Below, one piece after another: positions 41,297 to 50,233 of a DNA stretch of 64,000 nucleotides. Numbering within the stretch: the stretch's first letter is position 1; each line of letters starts with the position of its first letter. The notes beneath the pieces were generated by a model. It was given only the letters and a program-made list of their open reading frames with translations. It ran no database searches and was not told the origin of the DNA. The translations under genes and the position numbers were made by a program. Source of the stretch: an uncultured Collinsella sp. (lineage in GTDB: Bacteria > Actinomycetota > Coriobacteriia > Coriobacteriales > Coriobacteriaceae); the NCBI GenBank assembly GCA_900767675.1, contig CAAFZX010000008.1:50984-114983 (forward strand), read 5' to 3'.

Positions 41297-42266
41297 GAGC
41301 CTCCCCTCCCTTGCAGAAAAACGGAATGATCAGATCGTCAAAATCCTGAATCTCCTCGTGGCCAAAGCCTTCAAAGAACTCATGACGCTTTTCACAGGTC
41401 AGGTTGTTATAGACCGCAAACTGCGTCGCTGGCGGACAGACGGTATCGGCTGTGCCGGTGCCAAACAGCACGGGACATTTGACCATAGGGGCAAAGTTCT
41501 TGGAATCGAAGTACGCCAGCTTGGCATAGGCTTCGTCGATACGAGTCGAGTCCTCGTCAAACCAGCGAGACCAATAGCGCAGGCCCTCGTAGGCGATGTC
41601 GTCGGCATCCAAATCCCAGACCAGGCGGAAATCCGACAGGAAGGGATAGAGGATGGCGGCGCGATTGATAAGCTCGCTGTTAAGTGCACAGGTCGCAATG
41701 CCCAAACCGCCGCCCTGCGACGCGCCGTTCACAAACACACGGGCAAGATCGATGCCCTCGAGCTCGCGAACGATGCGGCACAGGATGCGAATATCTTGGT
41801 GCAAGCGGACATAGTAGAGGTTGGCCGGATCGCCGTCGATACCGGCGACGATATGGCCCGCGACCGTTGTGCCCTCAAATCCACCAATGTCCTCGGAGGG
41901 ACCTCCTTGGCCGGGGCAGTCGAGGGCGATGAGTGCCATGCCCATGCCCGCAAACGACGCCTGCTCAAACCAGCTGCGGCTTGCACCCGGATACCCATGG
42001 AACTGAAGTACCAATGGCACGGGCTCGTCCGAGACGGGTTTAAGGTACTTGGCATGCAGGCGAGCGCCACACATGCCGGTATACCAGAGGTCGAAAAGCT
42101 GGCAGGTCACGGCATCGGTGACCGATGCCGTCTCGATCGCATAGTCAAGCCCGACGGCGTCGGCCTCGGCCATGCGGTCCTTCCAAAAGAGATCGAAATC
42201 TGATGGACGGGGCATGGCGCCCCGATACCCACCAAATTGCTGTTGTAGCTCCTGAGCACTTGGCAT
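41289..42266 (-). CDS. Acetyl esterase, carbohydrate esterase family 7 (AXE1)
   Basis: 325 residues. Nucleophile elbow VNGASQGGGLG, aspartate in GTADTVCPPATQ, and histidine in EGFGHEEIQDF match cephalosporin-C deacetylase/acetyl xylan esterases. No signal peptide, so it acts inside the cell on imported substrates. Within a nan operon its likely job is to remove O-acetyl groups from sialic acid, a role played by NanS in other bacteria; this is inference. ATG 42266 is used. Confidence 0.9.
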   Translation of the reverse strand: MPSAQELQQQFGGYRGAMPRPSDFDLFWKDRMAEADAVGLDYAIETASVTDAVTCQLFDLWYTGMCGARLHAKYLKPVSDEPVPLVLQFHGYPGASRSWFEQASFAGMGMALIALDCPGQGGPSEDIGGFEGTTVAGHIVAGIDGDPANLYYVRLHQDIRILCRIVRELEGIDLARVFVNGASQGGGLGIATCALNSELINRAAILYPFLSDFRLVWDLDADDIAYEGLRYWSRWFDEDSTRIDEAYAKLAYFDSKNFAPMVKCPVLFGTGTADTVCPPATQFAVYNNLTCEKRHEFFEGFGHEEIQDFDDLIIPFFCKGGEAHV

Positions 42267-42302
42267 GGCTCGTGAACCCAACCTTTCGAAATCGCAACGG
42301 AG

Positions 42303-42330
42303 GTGCGCCCGGCAAGGGAACCGGGCGCAC
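42303..42330 (-). other. Intercistronic hairpin between importer and esterase genes
   Basis: Perfect 10-bp stem GTGCGCCCGG/CCGGGCGCAC. No T tract follows on the minus strand, so it more likely protects the message or tunes expression than terminates. Confidence 0.5.
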
Positions 42331-42346
42331 GGGAGGGAAAGCGAGG

Positions 42347-43174
42347 CTACTCGCCGAGCTTGGGATGCAGCAGCGACGGCGCAGCACCGAGCAGCATCTT
42401 GGTGTAGGGGTCCTGAGGGTGCTGGAAGACCTGCTTGGCCTCGCCCTGCTCGACGATCTTGCCGCCATTCATAACGATGATGTCGTCAGAGATATAGCGG
42501 ACCGTCTGGATGTCATGGCTGATGAACACCATGGCCAGGCCGAGCTCCTTCTTAAGGTCGGTCAGCAGGTTCAGAATCTGCGCGCGGACCGAAACGTCCA
42601 GAGCCGAGGTGGGCTCGTCGGCGATGATGGCATCGGGGTTCAACGACAGGGCACGGGCAATTGCGACGCGCTGGCGCTGGCCGCCCGAAAGCTGGCCGGG
42701 AAGAACCTCGGCGGCGGAGCTGGGCAGACCGGTGAGCTCCAGGAGCTCCTTGACGCGCTTCTCCTGCTCGGCCTCGGTACCCAGGTTGTGGACGCGCATG
42801 GGGTCGAGCAGCTGCTCGCGAACGACCATGCGGGGGTTGAGCGCCGTGGCCGGGTTCTGGAACACGACCGAGATGACGCGACCCATGTGGCGACGGTCCT
42901 CGGCGGTACGTTTGGTAACGTCCTTGCCCTTAAAGTAGACCTTGCCGCTCGTGGGGGCCTGCAGGCCGCACATGACGTTGGCGGTGGTGGACTTACCGCA
43001 ACCGGACTCGCCGACGATGCCGATCGTCTGACCGGGCATGAGCTTAATCGTTACACCCTGGACGGCGTGAACCAGGTTGGGGTGCAGAATCGAGCCGGTA
43101 CGGGTCCTAAAGGTGACGTGGACGTCATCAAGGAAGATGATCGGCTCGACGCCGTTGACTGCGGTCTCGCTCAT
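42347..43174 (-). CDS. Opp/Dpp-type ABC ATPase of the nan operon
   Basis: 275 residues. Walker A GESGCGKST, signature LSGGQRQRV, Walker B AIIADEPTSALD. It is shorter than OppF and lacks the C-terminal cysteine cluster. It would pair with the ATPase half of the fused protein encoded upstream. It starts one base after the stop of that gene. Confidence 0.93.
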   Translation of the reverse strand: MSETAVNGVEPIIFLDDVHVTFRTRTGSILHPNLVHAVQGVTIKLMPGQTIGIVGESGCGKSTTANVMCGLQAPTSGKVYFKGKDVTKRTAEDRRHMGRVISVVFQNPATALNPRMVVREQLLDPMRVHNLGTEAEQEKRVKELLELTGLPSSAAEVLPGQLSGGQRQRVAIARALSLNPDAIIADEPTSALDVSVRAQILNLLTDLKKELGLAMVFISHDIQTVRYISDDIIVMNGGKIVEQGEAKQVFQHPQDPYTKMLLGAAPSLLHPKLGE

Positions 43175-45190
43175 CTACATCACCTCCGCGTGAGGGGTCA
43201 AACCATTTGCCTTGAGCACCTCGTCGGGGAGCTCGGAATAGAAGTGCTCGGTGCCGGGCACGCGCTTGAAGACCGGACGGGTGTCCAGGCCAATACGTGG
43301 ATGACTCGAGCGGGGCGCGAAGCGATCGCCCTTGGGGAAATCGCGCGGGCTCGGAACGGCGCCGGGCACCTGGTGCAGGCGGCCCGAACCGCTCTCGATG
43401 GACAGAACGGAGCCCAGAAGACCGCGGGTGTACTCGTGGATCGGGTTCGTGAGCAGCTCCTTGGTGGGCGCCTGCTCGATAACCTGACCGGCGTACATAA
43501 CCGTGATGTTATGGGCGACCTCGGCGACCAGCGCCAGGTCATGCGAGACGAAGATCATGGCAAAGCCGAGCTTGGCCTGAAGGTCGTTGAGCAGCTTGAT
43601 GACCTGCTTCTGGACGGTAACGTCCAGAGCGGTCGTGGGCTCGTCGCAGATGACCAGCTTGGGGTCGCGGGTAAGGGCCATGGCGATCAGGACACGCTGA
43701 CGCTGGCCACCGGAAAGCTCATGCGGGTAGCTCTCGAGCGTACGCTTGGGGTCGAGGCCCACGAGCTCCAGGAGTTCCTCGGCGCTGCGGGTGCCGCCGC
43801 GCTTGGTGAGCTGCTTCATCTGGGCAGAGATGAGCATGGAGGGGTTGAGCGAGGACAGGGCGTCCTGATAGACCATAGCGATATCGGTACCTCGCAGGCC
43901 GAACCACTCCTTCTTGCTCATCTTGAGCAGGTCGCGGCCCTCCCAGAGAACCTCGCCGGAAAGATGCTCGTCGTCGTCGGTCAGGCCCATGATGGCCAGC
44001 GTGGTGATGGACTTGCCGCAACCGGACTCACCCACCAGGCCCATGGTCTGACCAGGACGGACGTCAAAGTTGACATGGTCGACGACGTTGATATCGCCGT
44101 GGTGCTCAAACTGAATGCAGAAGTCACGGACCGAGAGAATCGGTTCGACAGACTCGTCAGGCACATGGCGATCGTCACGCTTGAGCTCGACATCGCGCAG
44201 GGCGCCAAGGCGAGCGGAGAGGGACTGGGCCTGCTCCTTGTAGGCGCGAACGGGGTCGGAGACCAGCAGGTCGGCCTCGCGACGCTTGGAGGAGTCGGTC
44301 GGATCCAGGGCGGCGGAGGGAGCAGCGGCCATGGCGTCGGTAATGCCCTCGGAGAGGATGTTGAGCGCCAGGCAGGTGATCATGATGGCCAGGCCCGGGA
44401 ACAGCGCCTGCCACCAACGGCCGGCGAGCACGCCGCCGCGGGCGTCGGCGAGGATGTTGCCCCAGGTAGCGGTGGGCTCCTGGATACCAGCGCCGATGAA
44501 GGTCAGCGAGGCCTCGAAGATGATGGCGTCGGCGACCAGGGTAACGGTGAAGACCATGATCGGGGCGATGCAGTTACGCAGAACATGCTTGATCAAAATC
44601 CACGGAGCCTTGGCGCCGGAAACGATGACCGCGCGGACATAGTCCTCGCCGTACTCGGACACGATGTTGGCGCGCACGATACGGGCAATCTGCGGAGTGT
44701 ACATAAAGCCGATGGCGAAGATGATCGACGGCACGGAGTTGCCCAGGATGGAGACGAAGACGGCCGCGAGGGCGATGCCCGGGATGGACATGATGATGTC
44801 CAGGATACGCATGATCGTCTCGGAAACGGCCTTGCGCGAAACCGCCGCAAGGGCGCCCACGACCGAGCCGCAGACCAGAGCCATGGCAGTGGCGCCAAAG
44901 CCGATAATCAGCGAGTAACGACCACCGTAGAGCATACGCGACAGAATATCGCGGCCCTTATCGTCGGTACCGAAGATAAATCCGTTGCCGGGAGCCTGGC
45001 GAGCCGTAAAGATCTCGACCGGGCTATAGGGGGCAAGAAGGGGCGCCAGAATCGCAGTCAGGGCGACCAGCACCAGCACGACGGCGGCAATCTTAGAAGA
45101 CAGCGTCATCTTCTTCCAGCCACCGAGCTTGAGCCCCTTGGAGGCAGCCTTCTCGAGCTGCTCGGTTTGCTTCTCTCGAATCTTTACCAT
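43175..45190 (-). CDS. OppC-OppD fusion: permease joined to ABC ATPase
   Basis: 671 residues. Residues about 1-285 are an OppC-type permease (FGTDDKGRDILSRMLYGGRYS, then five further helices, and the docking loop AVIVSGAKAPWILIKHVLRN). A linker rich in charge (about 285-350) joins an Opp-type ATPase with Walker A GESGCGKSI, signature LSGGQRQRV and Walker B LVICDEPTTALD. The frame is unbroken, so the fusion is real in this sequence. Similar opp-like importers carry sialic acid in Haemophilus ducreyi (SatABCD) and Corynebacterium (SiaEFGI). Confidence 0.93.
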   Translation of the reverse strand: MVKIREKQTEQLEKAASKGLKLGGWKKMTLSSKIAAVVLVLVALTAILAPLLAPYSPVEIFTARQAPGNGFIFGTDDKGRDILSRMLYGGRYSLIIGFGATAMALVCGSVVGALAAVSRKAVSETIMRILDIIMSIPGIALAAVFVSILGNSVPSIIFAIGFMYTPQIARIVRANIVSEYGEDYVRAVIVSGAKAPWILIKHVLRNCIAPIMVFTVTLVADAIIFEASLTFIGAGIQEPTATWGNILADARGGVLAGRWWQALFPGLAIMITCLALNILSEGITDAMAAAPSAALDPTDSSKRREADLLVSDPVRAYKEQAQSLSARLGALRDVELKRDDRHVPDESVEPILSVRDFCIQFEHHGDINVVDHVNFDVRPGQTMGLVGESGCGKSITTLAIMGLTDDDEHLSGEVLWEGRDLLKMSKKEWFGLRGTDIAMVYQDALSSLNPSMLISAQMKQLTKRGGTRSAEELLELVGLDPKRTLESYPHELSGGQRQRVLIAMALTRDPKLVICDEPTTALDVTVQKQVIKLLNDLQAKLGFAMIFVSHDLALVAEVAHNITVMYAGQVIEQAPTKELLTNPIHEYTRGLLGSVLSIESGSGRLHQVPGAVPSPRDFPKGDRFAPRSSHPRIGLDTRPVFKRVPGTEHFYSELPDEVLKANGLTPHAEVM

Positions 45191-45193
45191 AAT

Positions 45194-46150
45194 CTACACC
45201 GTCCTGATGCGCGGGTTGATGAGCAGGTAGAGCATGTCAACCACGATGTTGATGATGATGAAGGCAAGAGCAACGACGATAACGACGCCCTGAACCAGGT
45301 TCGCCTCGTTGCCCTGAACGCCCTGCAGAATCGCGGTGCCCATGCCGGGGAGGTTGAAGATAACCTCGATGACGACGGCGCCGCCCATGAGGTAACCGAT
45401 CTTAAGACCGAGGGTGGTGACCGGGGTGATCAGCGCATTGCGAAGAACGTTGATGCCGACGACAACCTTCTCGGGAACGCCGGCGCCGCGAGCCATACGG
45501 ACATAGTCCTTGTCGAGCTCCTCGACCATGGCGGTACGCACGATACGAGTCATCTGGCCCGTCAGCGGAAATGCCAAGGCGATAGCGGGCATGATCATAC
45601 GTCCCAGATAGCCAGCCGGATTCGTGGTGAAGTGAGGCAGAGCACCCGATGCCGGAAGCACCTTAAGGTAGGAAGAGAACAGCAGGATCAACAGAACGGC
45701 AAGCCAAAACGACGGGGTTGCCAAGCCGGCGATGGAAAAGACGCGGATCACTTGGTCCGGCCATTTGTCGCGATACAGTGCCGCGATGACGCCGAGTAAA
45801 AACGAAACGACCGCACCGATGGCAAGGCCGATGAAGGTCAGCTGCATCGTGACGGGCAGGGCCGTGGAGATGCGCTTGGCAACGGAGTTGCGAGCAGCAC
45901 CATAGGTGCCCATGTCGCCATGGATCAAATCGCCCATATAGCGCACGTAGCGCACAGGCCAGGGGTCGTCCAGACCATACTTCTCATGGTACTCGGCAAC
46001 CGCCTCGGGCGAGGCACCGTCACCCAACGCCGTGTAGGCGGGGTCGGTCTTGGAGAACGACATAAGGAAGAACACCAGGACGGTGACGCCCAATGCCATG
46101 ATCGGCAGCGCCACAAGACGCCTTCCAATCAAACGTAGCAAGTTGTTCAC
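45194..46150 (-). CDS. Opp/Dpp-type ABC permease of the nan operon
   Basis: 318 residues, about six helices. First helix LPIMALGVTVLVFFLMSF, then the docking loop MARGAGVPEKVVVGINVLRNAL. GTG 46150 is the start because AAAGGGGAG lies five bases upstream; an in-frame codon at 46183 has none. It pairs with the permease half of the fusion protein. It lies 157 bases behind the binding-protein gene with a hairpin between, as in the first opp operon. Confidence 0.93.
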   Translation of the reverse strand: MNNLLRLIGRRLVALPIMALGVTVLVFFLMSFSKTDPAYTALGDGASPEAVAEYHEKYGLDDPWPVRYVRYMGDLIHGDMGTYGAARNSVAKRISTALPVTMQLTFIGLAIGAVVSFLLGVIAALYRDKWPDQVIRVFSIAGLATPSFWLAVLLILLFSSYLKVLPASGALPHFTTNPAGYLGRMIMPAIALAFPLTGQMTRIVRTAMVEELDKDYVRMARGAGVPEKVVVGINVLRNALITPVTTLGLKIGYLMGGAVVIEVIFNLPGMGTAILQGVQGNEANLVQGVVIVVALAFIIINIVVDMLYLLINPRIRTV

Positions 46151-46213
46151 GTTCTCTCCCCTTTCTTTTGTCGGTAGGACCAACTGGTATATGAGTACGG
46201 ATACTCATTACAA

Positions 46214-46243
46214 GACCCGAGCGACATCGAGGTCGCCCGGGTC
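46214..46243 (-). terminator. Hairpin between binding-protein and permease genes
   Basis: 12-bp stem (46214-46225 with 46232-46243, one G-T pair). The T-rich side is on the plus strand (TCTTTGTTTC); on the minus strand TTGTAATG follows. Probably an mRNA-stabilising or partly terminating hairpin. Confidence 0.55.
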
Positions 46244-46307
46244 TTTGTTTCAACTATGAGGATACGGTCCCAACGACCGACATCCTGCATACAGACTCAA
46301 GCGAGTC

Positions 46308-47921
46308 TTACGCCTTGACGGTCGCAACGCCCCTGAAGGACATGCTCGTCGTGCCGATGCCCTTGAAGCCATCGAGGGCCTCGCCGTTGGGCGCAGTGGA
46401 CGGATCGTCCCAGGAAGCGGAGACGGTCTTGACGTGGACAACGGGGTACAGAACGGCGTTGTCGGCAATGATGTCGAAGCACTCGTTCCACTTCTTCTGC
46501 TGCTCATCGCCCTCAGCGGCAAGAGCCTCGTCCATGAGACCGTGGAGCTTCTGCCACTCAGCGGACTCCTTCCACGGGCAACGGGTCTGCATCCAGACGT
46601 TGTCGCCGTACCACCAGTTGAGCAGCAGGTCGGGGTCGGCGCCGAAGCAGGAAGGATCGCCAGGGGCAAGGAGGATATCGTAGGCCTCGCCGCCGTCGAT
46701 GGCAGCGTAGGTGGCCGGCGAGGTATCGGTCTGGATGGTCACATCGAAGCCGAGAGCGTCGAGGTCATTCTTGACCTGGGCGGCCATGCCCTTAATCTGC
46801 TCGTTGTCGGTGGTGCGCAGGGTGATGGCACCCGGGGTGATGCCAGACTCCTCGATGAGCTTCTTAGCCTTCTTGGCGTCGGTCTTGTACACCGTGGAAG
46901 CCTCATGATAGTTGGTGAAGCTCTTGGGCAGGTAGCAGCTGGCAGCGGTGGCAAGGCCGGCGAAGGTGTTGCTGACCATCTTCTCGGTGTCGAGCGCATA
47001 CATGACAGCCTGACGGACCTTGACGTTGTTCCAAGGCTCCTTGGCGACGTTGAACATGATGAAGCGGGTGCCGAAACCCTGAACGTTATCGATCTTGCAG
47101 CCGGCGCTCTCGAGCTGGTCGACGGCGTCAGCGGTAACGAGCTCCATAACGAGCGTGGAGCCCTCCTGCTGAGCGGTAACGCGAGCGGTGGGGTCGGTCA
47201 GGATGCTGTACTGGATCTTCTTATCCTCGGCAGCATACTCACCGTTGTACTCGGGGTTGGGAACCAGGGTGATCTCGGTATCGGAGATAGAGTCGTACAT
47301 CCAGGGGCCGGAGCCGATCGGCTGCTTGGCGCGATCCTCCTCGGTCTGGGTGGCCGGGGTAACGCGGACGATGGCCAGACGATCCTTGAGCAGGGAGAAG
47401 TTGGGGACCTTGGTCTTGACCGTCACGGTGCTGGCGTCCTTGGCCTCGATGGACTCGAAGGGCTGGAAGAACGGAGCATAGGTAGCAGAAGCGGCGCAAG
47501 CGGTGTAGGAGGCAACGACATCGTCAGCGGTGACCTCGGTGCCATCGGAGAACTTGGCGCCCTTGCGGATGGTGACCTCGAAAGTGGTGTCGTCCACAGA
47601 CTTGGGATCGTCGGTGGCGAGCTCTTTGAAGGTGCTGTAGTCGTGGTAATCGATGCCGTAGAGGCCCTCGACGACGTGCCAGTTAGCACCCAGGCCCACA
47701 GCGGAGCCGGTGCTGGCGGGATCGAAGCTGGACGGAGCGTAAGCGGAACCAGCGGTGATCACGCCGCCGCCACGGTTGGCGGAATCGGTGGAACCGGAAG
47801 CGGAACCCTCGTCGCTAGAGCTGCCACCGCAGCCGGTGAGACCAAGCCCTGCGACAGCAGCGACGCTGCCGGTGAGGCCGAGGAACGAACGCCTGGACAT
47901 ACCCTTGTTGATGATGGCCAT
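46308..47921 (-). CDS. Solute-binding lipoprotein, family 5, predicted sialic-acid binding
   Basis: 537 residues. The N-terminus has a clear Tat motif SRRSFLG and lipobox LTGC with C31 lipidated, followed by a serine-glycine linker. The rest is a family 5 binding protein as in OppA. AGGAGA six bases before ATG 47921; the codon at 47936 is less likely. First gene of the operon ending with nanE. The sugar ligand is inferred from the operon; a glycopeptide is also possible. Confidence 0.92.
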   Translation of the reverse strand: MAIINKGMSRRSFLGLTGSVAAVAGLGLTGCGGSSSDEGSASGSTDSANRGGGVITAGSAYAPSSFDPASTGSAVGLGANWHVVEGLYGIDYHDYSTFKELATDDPKSVDDTTFEVTIRKGAKFSDGTEVTADDVVASYTACAASATYAPFFQPFESIEAKDASTVTVKTKVPNFSLLKDRLAIVRVTPATQTEEDRAKQPIGSGPWMYDSISDTEITLVPNPEYNGEYAAEDKKIQYSILTDPTARVTAQQEGSTLVMELVTADAVDQLESAGCKIDNVQGFGTRFIMFNVAKEPWNNVKVRQAVMYALDTEKMVSNTFAGLATAASCYLPKSFTNYHEASTVYKTDAKKAKKLIEESGITPGAITLRTTDNEQIKGMAAQVKNDLDALGFDVTIQTDTSPATYAAIDGGEAYDILLAPGDPSCFGADPDLLLNWWYGDNVWMQTRCPWKESAEWQKLHGLMDEALAAEGDEQQKKWNECFDIIADNAVLYPVVHVKTVSASWDDPSTAPNGEALDGFKGIGTTSMSFRGVATVKA

Positions 47922-48286
47922 GTCTTCTCCTATCAATAGAGAATCTTACCCGGGAGCGCCTAGACGTGCCCCCGCGCAACTTGCGGACGATATATACCTT
48001 ACCTACCGACGAACCCAACTGAGGCGCCGCGCTCGGCGACCGATACATACATACGCTTGAACGGTATTTGCTACCGTTCACCGAATTCATTGACAAACGA
48101 TTCGCCAGACAGTATGTATCGACGAGGTGAGATATCAGTCTTCGTCAACCCGCAGGATAGCAGGGTTGTTCACCATGGCTAGTCAAACGTTTTAGCGTTA
48201 ATTAAACCCGAAATCGGCTGGTAATCGCCGTGAAATAAATGATTGAAAATCACGCAATCATGTATATCAGTTGTTTAGAGGCGTGT
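47922..48286. other. Promoter region of the nan operon
   Basis: 365 bases without a gene. It holds the palindromes at 48041-48121. I see no convincing uvrC terminator; only a weak TGATTG/CAATCA repeat (48240-48260). Confidence 0.5.
48041..48121. promoter_or_regulatory. Candidate operator region of the nan operon
   Basis: A perfect palindrome with 9-bp arms TGAACGGTA/TACCGTTCA lies at 48058-48080. It is flanked by CGATACATAC (48041-48050) and its exact complement GTATGTATCG (48112-48121). Nested symmetry about 140 bases upstream of the binding-protein start suggests regulator binding. A weak TTGTCA box on the minus strand lies beside it. No regulator gene is in the operon. Confidence 0.45.
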
Positions 48287-50233
48287 TTAGTTTTCGGATT
48301 GCTTTGCCGCCGCCTCGGCGCGCTCGGCATTCCATGCAACGAGCGCCTCGTGAACCGCTTTGGCGACATCGGCAGGAATGCCTCGAACTTCCGCGATCTC
48401 TTGCTCGCTCGCCGCGCGCAAACGCTTCATCGAGCCAAAATGGCGCATAAGGGCACGTTTTCTGGTGGGTCCCACGCCTGGAACGTCATCGAGTACCGAA
48501 ACCGTCATGGCTTTATCGCGCAATTCGCGATGGAACGTGATGGCAAAACGGTGCGATTCATCGCGCACCTGTTTAATTAGATAGAGCGACGCGGACCCGG
48601 TCGGCAGCACGACGGGAGTCTCGTCCCAAGGCACGAAAACCTCCTCATCGGCCTTTGCCAAGCCACAAACTGGTATATCGAGCCCAAGAGCCTCAAGTTG
48701 CTTGATCGCAGCGGTCAATTGCGGCTTACCGCCATCGACAACGAGCAAATCGGGGCGCGAGCCAAAGCGCTCGTCGGCCATGCGCTCGGGAGCATAACGT
48801 CGTCCCAAAACCTCGGACATCGACACGAAGTCGTTTGCCTCGTCCAATTCGGCCTGAATTTTAAAACGACGATACTGACTCTTGTCGGCGCGCCCGTTGG
48901 TAAACACCACCATCGAGGCGACCGTAAAGGTGCCATGCAGTGTAGAGATATCGAAGCACTCGATACGCAACGGCGGCGATGGCAGCGCCAACGCACTTTC
49001 GAGCTCCAGGAGCGCTTGATTGGTGCGGTCGTCAGCGTACCCCGTTCGCATCATGTAGCGCATGAGGGCATGGCGCGCATTTTTGGATGCCATATCGAGC
49101 AGACGGTGCTTTTCGCCACGCTGCGGCCTATGGAGATGGCAGGAACGCTCACGCTTGCCCGCAAGCCACTCCCCCAGCGCTTCCGCATCCTCAAGCTCGA
49201 CGGAAAGGTTGACCTCAGCTGGAATATCAGCCGTCTCGTCGAAATAGCGCTTAAGAAAGCCCGACTGGAGCTCTTCCTCGTCAACATCAAGACCCTTGTC
49301 GAGAATGAACTCGCAGGTGCGAACAGTTCGGCCCTCGCGAACGACGAAGACGCAAGCGGCGGAGATGGTCTCCTCGCGATAGAAACCGATGACATCTATA
49401 TCGACACTGGAGGGAAAAACGACTTGCTGACGATCGTCCAGACCCCTGATGACCTCCAAACGACGTTTGACGCGTGCCGCGCGCTCAAAGTCGAGCGCCT
49501 CAGCGGCATCCGTCATCTCGGAGGTCAGCTCATCGACGACATCCTTGCGATGGCCCGACAAAAAGCGCTCGACACGCTTGACGTTCTTGGCATAGTCTGC
49601 CGGGGAAATCGCGCCGACACACGCACCCGGGCCGCGCCCGACATGGTAGTCAAAGCAGGGGCGCCCGTTTTGCGCGCAAATCATATTGACGATGTCTTCC
49701 TCGCCCTTGTGGGACTCGACGATACGGCGACAACGACGCCACTCCGCACAGGATGCGGAGCAGATGGGGATAACCTTGCGCAGCGTATCTATCGTCTCAC
49801 GTGCCGCGCGGCTATCGGTATAAGGTCCAAAATAGCGCGTTCCCGGCTTATGACGCTCACGCGTGTATTTGATAGCGGGATACAGGTCGCCCTTTGTAAT
49901 GGCGATAAAGGGGTAGCTCTTGTCATCCTTGAGGTCGACGTTAAAGTACGGATGGTACTGACCAATCAAATTGCGCTCGAGCACCAACGCCTCGTGCTCG
50001 GTCTCCACCACGATATAGTCAAAGCTCGCCACCAGCTGCATCATCAGCGGGATCTTCTGGCGCTCGTCCTGCAGCGTCACGTACTGACGCATACGGGCGC
50101 GCAGGTTTTTCGCCTTGCCCACGTAGATGACATCGCCCTTGGCGTCTTTCCAAAGGTAGCAGCCGGGCTGCGTGGGAACGCGCGAAACCTGCTCGGCAAG
50201 CGTTGGAATGTTGTCGTGACCGGCCACGCGCAC
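48287..50233 (-). CDS. uvrC: Excinuclease ABC subunit C
   Basis: 648 residues. GIY-YIG nuclease at the N-terminus (PGCYLWKDAKGDVIYVGKAKNLRARMRQY), UVR domain (about 210-240), RNase H-type nuclease (RIECFDISTLHG) and C-terminal helix-hairpin-helix (VPGVGPTRKRAL). It makes both cuts in nucleotide excision repair. The GTG start at 50233 directly follows the murJ stop (TAGGTG), so translation is coupled to murJ. uvrA and uvrB are also in the window. Confidence 0.95.
   Translation of the reverse strand: MRVAGHDNIPTLAEQVSRVPTQPGCYLWKDAKGDVIYVGKAKNLRARMRQYVTLQDERQKIPLMMQLVASFDYIVVETEHEALVLERNLIGQYHPYFNVDLKDDKSYPFIAITKGDLYPAIKYTRERHKPGTRYFGPYTDSRAARETIDTLRKVIPICSASCAEWRRCRRIVESHKGEEDIVNMICAQNGRPCFDYHVGRGPGACVGAISPADYAKNVKRVERFLSGHRKDVVDELTSEMTDAAEALDFERAARVKRRLEVIRGLDDRQQVVFPSSVDIDVIGFYREETISAACVFVVREGRTVRTCEFILDKGLDVDEEELQSGFLKRYFDETADIPAEVNLSVELEDAEALGEWLAGKRERSCHLHRPQRGEKHRLLDMASKNARHALMRYMMRTGYADDRTNQALLELESALALPSPPLRIECFDISTLHGTFTVASMVVFTNGRADKSQYRRFKIQAELDEANDFVSMSEVLGRRYAPERMADERFGSRPDLLVVDGGKPQLTAAIKQLEALGLDIPVCGLAKADEEVFVPWDETPVVLPTGSASLYLIKQVRDESHRFAITFHRELRDKAMTVSVLDDVPGVGPTRKRALMRHFGSMKRLRAASEQEIAEVRGIPADVAKAVHEALVAWNAERAEAAAKQSEN

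Noticed and set aside
42125..45799. Very long open frame on the plus strand (over 1200 codons) opposite the nan importer genes
   Set aside because: It is antisense to three clear ABC genes and has biased, low-complexity composition. Codon bias of the real genes removes stops on the other strand.
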